Positions 48,308 through 64,000 of a DNA stretch of 64,000 nt are shown here, piece by piece (within the stretch, counting starts at the first letter, position 1; each line of letters starts with the position of its first letter). Source of the DNA: Membranipora membranacea. Lineage: Eukaryota; Bryozoa; Gymnolaemata; Cheilostomatida; Membraniporidae. The translations under genes were made by a program, and so were the position numbers. Location: contig OU612067.1 of the NCBI GenBank assembly GCA_914767715.1, positions 31,534,162 to 31,598,161 of the forward strand, given 5' to 3'. A model generated the notes under the pieces. The model did no database searches and was not told where the DNA came from. It saw only the letters and a program-made list of their open reading frames with translations.

Positions 48308-48943
48308 GGAGAGATGCATAAGTAAACTAATAAACACAGTGTTTCACACCCTTTCAATAATTTGCATTGTATGCCTTTTCAGTAAGATATAGATCTCAAT
48401 AATGTGATCTGTTCACTAAAATTTTAAGTTTTTTTTTTTAGATAGATGTTGAAATTATAGCACACTATTTTGAAAGTTTTGTTTTAGTAAGGAGTTGTTG
48501 CTCCTTGGTTTTAGTATGCATGCCTTCATTTTTATCGGTTTTATCCTAATACATTATTTATCTTGCCCAGATTTATCTTTGTTTGTCGTAGTACCAATGA
48601 TCAGATTTGACATGACAACACGTCACCAGTTTTGGTTTTGTTTTGTGCTTATTACCCTTTGTAAAAAAAGTTAATCATTTATTGTTTTTAAAATATAATA
48701 AGGATTCGTTGCCAATAATATAATAAAATAAAACATTTTTCTGATGAAATAATTATCAAAAAGTCATTCATGGATAGATGAATTTAACATAATTTTACAG
48801 AACCATTGACTTAGTGGAACGACATCGAATAAAACATGCAGAATAAAATATGACAAGAGAACAGCATTGATAAAACGCACAAAGTACCAGGGGAGATAGG
48901 ACTAGGAGTGATGGAGCATATTGTTACCTATCAATGTGCATAT

Positions 48944-48982
48944 CTATGGCAGTATTCCAGCTCCCTGTATTAACATGGGCAG
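48944..48982 (-). CDS. PHAF1: Possible last coding exon of PHAF1 (uncertain)
   Basis: A strong acceptor with a long pyrimidine run (TTTTTTAATTCTAG, minus strand) is followed in phase 0 by 12 codons, LPMLIQGAGILP, and TAG. This splices in frame to the confident exon ending in DMIFE. The sequence does not resemble the vertebrate C terminus, so it could be a lineage-specific tail, an alternative end, or wrong. Reading through the exon 11 donor would instead add a tail starting VRLYKTSL. Confidence 0.3.
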   Translation of the reverse strand: MPMLIQGAGILP

Positions 48983-49697
48983 CTAGAATTAAAAAATAAA
49001 TGAGCCTCTTTGTTGAGACCAATAAGCCTGCAAGGTCGATGGGTGTCCACAATTGAAGTGCTTGCTAAGCAAGCAGACAGGATATGATCAATATAAGTCT
49101 CATTTTGTTATCCATTGAGAACAAATCAAAGACTGATACACTGACCTATCGGAGTTTGGTGAACTCTTCACAGTAACACTAATATTATAGCCTGACAACG
49201 TGACATAAGCTGCTCTGGTTAAGTTCCAACAATGACACAGCTTGAGAGCCTTTCTGATGTGGACCCCAACTTGGTTACATACAGCAGGCTTATAGTATGA
49301 GATTAAGAAGACTAGATGAGTATTAGTGGGTTGGAAGCTGGTAGAGTATTATTGATGCTATATGTCGATTCTTCATCACCTGCCGGTGAGAAAAGCAATA
49401 ATTAGGCCAACCAGGAATACGTTAGCAGGCATACAGATCTTCACGATGTTACATCTCTCAGTTAGATATAGGATCATACCGAAAAGCTAATAAAATGGTC
49501 TCAACAACAATATCAGGTTTGATATATATTTGGGGAACATGCAACTAAAAATATTCAAACAGGTGAGTTTGCGCGTATTGGCCAAATGGCATTAAACTTT
49601 CACTTGGGTGTTGAAGTATGAAGCACTTTTATAACAATTACTTTACTTTACTGTGTATTGAGACAAAGTTAATCAGAGATGTTTTGTACAGTCTTAC

Positions 49698-56722
<7,025 letters not shown>

Positions 56723-58864
56723 GACTTTGCCTTTCATGTATATCAGTTCAAACAATCATATTTGTGCTAATAAATCAAACTGGAAGGACTGTATTCTGAA
56801 ATGTCTGACACTCCACATGAATCAGCAGTGACAAAGATTGTTTATCTCTGGTGGTGTGTTGTGGGTAATCTGAAAAATGTAAACAAATATCTGACCAATC
56901 AAAACATAACATATCACAACTGCTGTAAACCGGAAACTTACTGTCAGAAGCAAAGAAGAAAAAAACTTTTTGGAAGAAAGAGATTGTGCAGAAGTTAAAA
57001 GCTTTCCAGTTCACCTGATCCCTCTCATCATGGGTAGGCTAACATGCAAAATAACCAACAGATTTTGGGTATTGTTATGATATAAAATCCATATAGATAG
57101 CTGCTCATATGTAAGCTAGACAAGGCAACATGAGTTGAAAGTAATTCAATCTTTCTATCTATCAGTATCATCATTATTATCATTCAATTTCATTTCATGA
57201 TGATCAATCAATCAATCGCCTTGCTTCATTATTGATTACTATACTTTATTTGCTGATGGGTTGATGGATTGTCACGATTGATACTCACTTACAGATTCAC
57301 AGGGCTTGTAGGCTACTGAAAATATGCGTTGGACGATGTCTTAAATTGGAGAGACAACAATCAGTATCACTGCAAGATGATGAGGCCCTGTTATGCATAC
57401 CCGTTACTGTTTGTCGTTAGCTGAGCTATAAGAGTATAACTATGAATGGTACCTAGCAAGCAACTAGTACAGAAAGAAATGATGATTTTCAGTGTTGTTG
57501 ATGTTAATCCTTGATTTCCTCGGGACTGGGTTGGTGCCTGTCTCCTCAGTCGAGTTAAGATCATTGCCTGGCCTGTACTGTTTGATTTTTTGTCTGCAAA
57601 GTAATGAAAGGTAGTGATTCATGTAATATAAATACAAATCTGATCAGCAAAGTTTTGCCTTAACTACCGAGGCGAATTAGTAGGGGACGAGTTGATGAGA
57701 TTGCCATGCATTGACTTGCATGATTTGTATAATTTGTAAATCAAGAAACGAACTGAAGATAGCAATGCAAAGTCAACACAAAGGTTTACAAATGGTACTT
57801 GGCTCTGTGTTTATTTTGCCAAATCGACATTTATCATCTTTAATTGTTGAGACTTGATTCCGCAGAACTGGGCAGTCATCAATTCACAATTATAAAGCAT
57901 ATAATTATAGGCTGTAGGTCTTAAAAGAACAAGCTGCTAAACCCAGGCAAAAAACTGGGAGTGGTAAAGTTCTTAGGGCATTTAAGCATAACAAATACTC
58001 CTCCTTCACACCCATAGGTCAATGAGAGACTAGGTTATGACATGGTTTAAAACAAAATCAACAATTAATCAACATCATCCACTATAACCGCTCATCTAGG
58101 ATCTGAAGCGTTACTAATCACCCTTAAAGGGATAATACACTTCTGATCTCTGTTTGGTAGCCAATGGAGCACAGAAAAATTTATGTACATACATAAACTC
58201 CTTATTTGTATTTCAAAACCCCTTGTTCTGCTCAAAAGTGCATTCTAAATTGTAGTTGTGCATCTCCAACAAGAAATAAGACAACTAACAGAATTTCTTG
58301 CGATCTGAAAAAAGCTGATTTTGTGAGCAGTTGTGTGCTCCTACCTCTTGGTTGGTGATTCAATTGTACAGATACTCAGAGTGCGCATGTGCAATAATGA
58401 TGGCCTTTGGACTTTAGCTTGTTATTTTCTAACAGCCCAGCTTTACACTTTTATTATCACATCCTGTTATGGTAGTAAAAGTGTTAAGCTGGGCTGTTAG
58501 AAAATAACAAGCTAAAGTCCAAAGGTCATCATTATTGCACATGCGCACTCTGAGTATCTGTACAATTGAATCACCAACCAAGAGGTAGGAGCACACAACT
58601 GCTCACAAAATCAGCTTTTTTCAGATCGCAAGAAATTCTGTTAGTTGTCTTATTTCTTGTTGGAGATGCACAACTACAATTTAGAATGCACATTTGAGCA
58701 GAACAAGGGGTTTTGAATTACAAATAAGGAGTTTATGTATGTACATACATTTTTCTGTGCTCCATTGGCTGCCAAACAGAGATCAGAAGTGTATTATCAC
58801 TTTAAGTAGACACCGAGATATGAAATAATATTAAAGTTAAGTCCTCTCTGTTTTATTTCCAGCC
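56723..58864. promoter_or_regulatory. Divergent region between PHAF1 and KRTCAP2
   Basis: The region holds 2.1 kb between oppositely directed start codons. The right third is a long hairpin element (58124-58805). A strong acceptor TTTATTTCCAG ends at 58862, two bases before the KRTCAP2 ATG, so KRTCAP2 probably has a 5' untranslated exon somewhere in this region and the hairpin lies in its first intron. I could not place that exon. Confidence 0.45.
58124..58805. mobile_element. Near-perfect 674-bp foldback hairpin element flanked by TTAA
   Basis: The arms are about 58128-58454 and 58473-58801, around 327 bp each, with only scattered differences and a loop of about 18 bp. Both ends are flanked by TTAA (58124-58127 and 58802-58805); the tips read AGGGATAATACAC and, on the complement, AGTGATAATACAC. 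A TTAA duplication is typical of piggyBac-type mobilisation, though a TA duplication with one more base pair of TIR cannot be excluded. There is no coding capacity. Confidence 0.9.
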
Positions 58865-60414
58865 ATGTCTAGTTCCCTATCGCTCGTTATCTCGCTTTCT
58901 CTATGTGTCGTCATATTCGGCGGCATGCAGATGTTTAAAGCTGAGATTGTCAGCAACGAATGGAAGACCATCGCTGGAGGATTTCTTGGATCGTGGCTCT
59001 TTATATTCAGCCTTACAGTAAGTTGTGAATTTGGCATTGATATATTGTAGGGGACAAATATAACATTCATATTTGTATGACTACCGAAATTGGAGTTGTG
59101 ATACTTACATCAATGAGTAGATAACTCTAATTATGTGTATAATATGATCAGGGAGGGTGGGATTATATTTGTATATATTATTTTCTCAAATCCATCCTCT
59201 TTAATTTGATGTTTGTCTCAATAGTGTGTACACAGATTTATTATGATTATTAACTGGTTGAATCATTTGCAATGATGATCTGTTTCAGGCAGTGAACAAT
59301 CTCGAGAACACAGTATTTGGAGAGGGATTCCAATCTCAGTTATTCCCCGATGGTGAGTGACGAAGGGCACATTGAAATGATTGGTAGCACAAATCTTTTT
59401 TTTTTGTGCATCACGTTCTCTTCACTTGTTTTCCAGTTTTTTTTTGTTTTTTTTCCCAGTAGTAGCAGTAAAATGGTCTTGGTAAGCTTTAAGTGCCGTG
59501 TCAACTCAATATGATTTAAGTTAAATATGAAAACAAGTTTGCTTTTCGAAAGAGTTCATTTGGACAACAGAAGACATTTGCCTGTTTTGGCATTTCGTCT
59601 GAAGTAATGTAATTTCATGTGTAAATGAAGAATTGGTACAAAGTTTAGATTCAGGTGTAACAGAATACTTTAGTTATTTAGCGTATAGATTGTATATTTG
59701 CTCAATGAGTGATATCTCCTCTCCTATTTTACAGTGGTATTCTGTATGGGACTTTCTTTGTTCACCTGCTCTCTGGTGCACAGAGTCTGTGTCACAACAT
59801 GGTCAGTTCATTATTTATTAGAAAAAGATTTGTCATGTATGTCAACTGCCTGCTTCTCATGAACTTGATCAGTCAAAATTGCTATTTTTAACATATTATT
59901 GCAAGGCATATTATTGCAAGGCATATAAACGACAGAAATGATTAAAATACTAAAATAGAAAATATACCAGCCTATCTGCCAGGTGGTCTGGTACAAACCT
60001 TGGACGTACGCGGTCTAGTTCATGTTTATCTACATGTACTTGTGTATTTAGACATGTAATTGTACATGTATATCTAACATGCAAACAGAGTACATGAACA
60101 TGCATGTATGTCATGCGAAATCAAATAGTTTTATTTAAGGAGGGTCAAATGGAATATGTGAGTGTTTACAGCTAATAACAGGTTGTTTATGAAAAGATTA
60201 TCAAATATCTTTCCGTCCTTCAACTCCCAGCTATAAAGCTAAGAGAAGATAACTCTCCTTATTATTAATCAAATCATTTTGTTGATTTTGTAGTTTGATA
60301 TTTTCACTGATAGCTCTTTATTATATGAATGCACTATCAGGTGAAAAATACAGCAATGCTGCTGTGGCTCAATCGGCAGCGTCCACACCAGCGGGTAAGC
60401 GCAAGAAACACTAA
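58865..60414 (+). CDS. KRTCAP2: Keratinocyte-associated protein 2 homologue (oligosaccharyltransferase subunit), 4 exons
   Basis: A small ER membrane subunit of the Sec61-associated oligosaccharyltransferase for N-glycosylation (family knowledge). Exons: 58865-59017, 59289-59352, 59735-59801, 60294-60414. Phases agree, giving 405 nt and 134 aa against 136 in human. FGGMQMFKAEIVSNEW, GGFLGSWLFIFSLTAVNNLE, TVFGEGFQSQLFPD, HRVCVTTC and LIFSLIALYYMNALS are the conserved blocks, with four hydrophobic segments and a basic C terminus (AGKRKKH). The last exon needs acceptor GATTTTGTAG at 60293, which restores the conserved CxIFS segment. The donor of exon 3 is GTCAGT, weaker than the others. A poly(A) hexamer lies at 60775. 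Confidence 0.95.
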
Positions 60415-60774
60415 ACTTCATCATCGTAAGCTGCAGCACAATCAGCTGGTGGTGATCAATTCCTGCCTCTTGTACAAAACCGTCAATAAGTACGTTTTAT
60501 GGTTCAAACTCTATGCACTCTGAGTTAGGTATCTGCAAAATTTATGTCTTTTTCAATGAAAATTCCTGTTTATGTATATTTCATGCTGACGTCTTGAATA
60601 CACGACTTGAAGCTATAAAAAGCACAATTCAAAGGCTTCTATCAAATTTTTTTCACTGCTTTTAGACATAGCTTGATTTTCTCTGTCCTTTTCTGCTCCT
60701 CAACTAAAACCTAAAACCGTTAGTCTGTTTGACATAGCTTATAATGAATTTAGAACTTGTATAGATTTCCTTCA

Positions 60775-60780
60775 AATAAA
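60775..60780 (+). terminator. Poly(A) signal of KRTCAP2
   Basis: AATAAA occurs 360 nt after the KRTCAP2 stop codon and is followed by a T- and GT-containing stretch. Confidence 0.5.
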
Positions 60781-61775
60781 CATTGCCTGCTCTGAACTAT
60801 ATACATATCTTGTTATTGCCTGTATTGTAGTGAGGACACCCAGTATAATACATCCGTAATTAGCTCTATTCTGGTCTAAACCAGCTGCGTTTGTTGGTTG
60901 GGTGGTACTTGATCTTACACCAGCGCTGATACCAATATACCAATCACATTCTATATAAATGCTGCCGCTTTGTTGGGTTTGGTCGTGATATGATGACCTT
61001 TGCCACTTTGATGATAATTGTCCTTACATTAGTAAGGCAATGATTGCATTGGAATGTGGTTGTCTATTCTAAGTGTTTCTCTTGCGGTGGTTTAACTGAA
61101 CAGGAAATCATGGCAAACCGATTGTTTAGTATTTCAGTACATTCTGCTGGATGAGCCATCACTTTTTTATCCTAACAATTTATGGGTCTTGGCACTGTTG
61201 CAACAACTTTCATCCATTTGATGTAGACAGGTACCCTTGTTATGCGGGCTGGAATTTTATATATGGGATTGACTAAACATATTTTGGCATCCTTCTGTTG
61301 AGCAGTGACTGTATTTATACTGTTACATTCATTAGTGTTGTGGCATATACTGGCATGTTAATAGAGCGCATTTACTGTTCATTGTGTCTTGATACTGAGT
61401 AGAGCAAGGTGGTTGTTATTGCATTTTTATATTTTTATATTGCTGTGTGTTTTTTTGGGTTTACACCGCTGTCTAAACGGCAATAGTTGATTGAGTTAAT
61501 TAATTAACATGATCGCAGCTCATTGGACGCTCACAGCTGCCGTCTATCGGGGTATTAATTGCGGGGCGTTTAATCTTCAGCTCATTTCACAAGCATAGCA
61601 ACCTGAAGACACACTGATACACAGCTCTGCATAGTCTGTCTCTACACCTGATATATATCGAGGTTATCTGTGTTCCAAAGTGCTGAAGTTTGTTTGGATA
61701 TAAGAAGTTTTTTGAAAGTTGGTGGGCAGTCGAGTAGCCTATTATTTGCGCGAGGACATTTACTACATATCGAAC
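60781..61775. other. Intergenic, probable promoter of the next gene
   Basis: No coding exon is recognised. The last 150 bp before the next start codon contain a GATATATATCGAGG stretch near 61650 that could serve as a TATA-like element. Nothing else is supportable. Confidence 0.35.
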
Positions 61776-61836
61776 ATGGATGTATCTCGGAAACTTTTCT
61801 GTTGCAGTTTTCTCTTAATTGCTCTTCTTCTTACAG
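61776..61836 (+). CDS. Probable first exon, encoding a signal peptide, of a secreted or membrane protein
   Basis: ATG at 61776 opens MDVSRKLFCCSFLLIALLLT, a basic start followed by a strongly hydrophobic run. A consensus donor (ACAG|GTGAGT) then comes in phase 1. A signal peptide on its own exon with a phase-1 intron is the common design of genes for extracellular modular proteins. I found no second exon with confidence in the remaining 2.1 kb, so the gene probably continues past the window edge. The product is unknown. Confidence 0.5.
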
Positions 61837-64000
61837 GTGAGTGAAAATAATAATTGTAGATATTATATTAATTTAGTTTTTTTGCATCATACTTTAATTG
61901 GAATGTAAACGTTCCCTTATTTGTGTTTAGTGAGAAAGCAGTGTGAATGGAGTAAGGAGTTGGCCTTGTTGAAGGTTGCGGACTGACCCCTTAATTTTTT
62001 TGGGGGGAATGGTAGGCTTTGTGGGCCATTCACAACTATAAGTCCAGTAAATACATAAGAGACGAAAGGTTTATCAATTGAAGTTTACCATATGCCATAC
62101 AAAACTTGAGAACACCCGTATATTGACAACGGTGGATCTTAAAACCCTGAGAAGTTAAATTTATCCAGTTTAAAGTCCAGTTAATGTTGATTTTCATTAG
62201 ATCCAAGAAGTTTTAAGAGCTTCATTTCTCCCCTATCTCATTGCAGTGATGCATTGGGTATGCTTGCTAACTAAACCTTTGATAGCACAACATATACATG
62301 TATACTGAGTTCTCAGCACCATTTTATCCCCACCACCACCACCCCCATAGATGTACCCAACTGCCCCTCTGTAGTTTTGCAAGATACGAACCTTGGGACT
62401 TGTCTTGTGCTTCATACAAACATACTTGTATAATCAGGTAGTATAAATTGAATACTGTTTTCGATAATTCGATGATGGCGAACAGAATGAAGAATTTTCA
62501 CTATGGTTACAGTTTGCTTTGTAAGAGGAAACCAAAACCATTTCATTCGCTGTACCCATCCTCTGGAAACAATCACACTGTAGCAAAGAAAATTGTCAAA
62601 GTAGTAGCTGAATATGCTTACTGTTATGACATATTTTAGTATCTTAGCCCAGTTGACCAAAGAGTCATTAAAATGTGCTATTAATGTGGGCTCGGTGGTC
62701 AGCAGGAAGGTCTAACAAGAGACTAAAGGTGTAATATTCATAGTCTCTAAGCTAGCTAGACTATGACTATTGCTCCTTGGGCCAATAACTCATGACTTTA
62801 TAACCGATGACTTTATAAGTATCTTATTGTAAATAGGTCAATGTCAGCCGCTACTTTTCATTCAAATTATCTCTTTTTGGTATCAAGTTCCATTAAGTAA
62901 CACTTCAGCGCTTTACTGCCACCCATATCACCTGAGGCTGCTTGTCACGTCAATTACTTTACGTATTGAGATTTTTAGCATGTGTTTAGAGGTAGGTGTG
63001 CTGCGGGCATGAAATTAAACCTTCATTCCTGCACATTGCTGGCATTCCTTTGTCATCAAATAATCTGCCGCTGTCATCTTTTGTTATTACTAAACTTCTT
63101 CTCTGTTCAAGCAAGGCCAGTAGTGTTTTAATGTCCTCACAACTGCTGTAACAACTGCTAGATTTCAGCTTCAACAAGTTGACCTGGATAGCAACGCAGA
63201 TTGACAATTCTCCCCCAGTGAATAAAAAAGCGCAAGCACTTTCAATAAAGTGTCCTCTCTCTAGATTTTTACTCTGTGATAGCATAACATTAATAGGGCA
63301 CCAAGAACACCCCTGCACCTTGGTGGAATCATCAACATCACTTAACTTAGCAGATTTACTTATCCTTTACTCAATCTTCTAATCTTTCTAAATTGTGGCT
63401 GGTGTTTGGGTGTTGTTCGATTTTTTACTAAATTCTGACATCCTCGAGTCAATAAATGTAAAATCCAATCCAATTCCTTGTTCCATTTTACCCGCCCAAC
63501 AACTTCAAACAGAATAAACAGCTCCTCCCAGAAATTAAATCACCCTCAAGGTTTGAGACAGTTATGCCTCAGTCCTTACTTACAGTCATAATGTAGTGAC
63601 TAATCTGCCCCAAGCAGAGCAGATGATGATGAATCTTGTATGACATTTGTTTGCATTTATTTGTATTAGTCTGAAAGAAGTACATTGTTTCATCATTAGT
63701 TTTGTTGATTATACAATTAGTCGCAGCCTAATTACAAACACATTTTTTTGTACAATCACACAAAATTTGATGCCTTTAGCGCTGAATAAAGACCTTGATT
63801 AACCTCAGGATTGTAGCGTAACTAATCTGCTCACGTACCTGGCAAGGAGCTGTCCACAGCTGAAAGAAAACTGATTGTTTCCCATAGTAGTAGATTAGTA
63901 TTTTTTGGGCCAAATATACATGGGGAAGCATTAACATAAATCATTAGCAGCTTCCTCTCAAACGCTTATGAGATCGGTTTTCTAACTTTTTCGATTCTTA
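61837..64000. other. Right flank, no recognised exon
   Basis: This is probably the first intron of the gene starting at 61776. A minus-strand frame of 110 codons (62986-63318) contains KLKSSSCYSSCEDIKTLLAL and ends CPQHTYL. I do not recognise it, and it has no clear splice partner. Confidence 0.4.

Noticed and set aside
49162-49200. Alternative last exon of PHAF1 on the minus strand (ISVTVKSSPNS resembles the vertebrate C terminus)
   Set aside because: The acceptor before it gives the wrong phase with the confident exon ending in DMIFE; the similarity is short and may be chance.
59995-60120. Cluster of TACATGTA-type dyads
   Set aside because: Short low-complexity words expected in AT-rich intron DNA; no defined element boundaries.

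Overview
The window is nuclear DNA from an animal. It is AT-rich and gene-dense, with GT-AG introns of roughly 100-3,000 bp, single-copy metazoan housekeeping genes, a cilium/flagellum gene, a germline nanos gene, and many non-autonomous transposons and LINE remnants. It looks like an invertebrate metazoan. I cannot name the phylum from sequence alone. Nearly all coding sequence is split into short exons. Gene models were built by joining exons whose splice sites and codon phases agree and whose proteins match families I recognise.

Layout, left to right. 1-3368: gene-free, with a LINE reverse-transcriptase remnant and a diverged tandem duplication. 3369-16107 (-): IQCA1/DRC11, 19 exons, about 840 aa. 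16520-19420 (+): BCAP31, 6 exons, 226 aa, sharing a 412-bp divergent promoter with IQCA1. 19421-23399: intergenic. 23423-35181 (+): an SLC6 Na+/Cl- symporter of the creatine/GABA/taurine type, 15 exons, 666 aa. 30782-31230 (-): a compact two-exon gene for a 72-aa secreted six-cysteine peptide, nested antisense in an SLC6 intron. 36018-43880 (-): MRPS18B (mS40), 7 exons, 286 aa, with LINE fragments and a 2.15-kb foldback transposon in its introns. 45489-48113 (+): nanos, 5 exons, 189 aa. 48944/49698-56722 (-): PHAF1 (C16orf70/UPF0183), 11 confident exons, last exon uncertain. 58865-60414 (+): KRTCAP2 (OST subunit), 4 exons, 134 aa, preceded by a 674-bp near-perfect hairpin. 61776-61836 (+): probable first exon, encoding a signal peptide, of a secreted or membrane protein that runs beyond or deeper into the window.

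The genes do not form a pathway. They cover cilia (IQCA1), ER trafficking (BCAP31), N-glycosylation (KRTCAP2), mitochondrial translation (MRPS18B), autophagy (PHAF1), osmolyte/creatine-type transport (SLC6) and germline RNA control (nanos).

The most notable observations are: (1) the nested antisense cysteine-rich peptide gene with its own TATA-like box and poly(A) signal; (2) a hAT-like element inserted exactly at an IQCA1 splice donor, whose 8-bp target duplication copied the donor; (3) a 25-bp minisatellite just inside the first SLC6 coding intron, each unit carrying an AG|GTAAG donor-like word; (4) a TA-flanked MITE inside another MITE, where a second copy of the host element 1 kb away shows the empty site.
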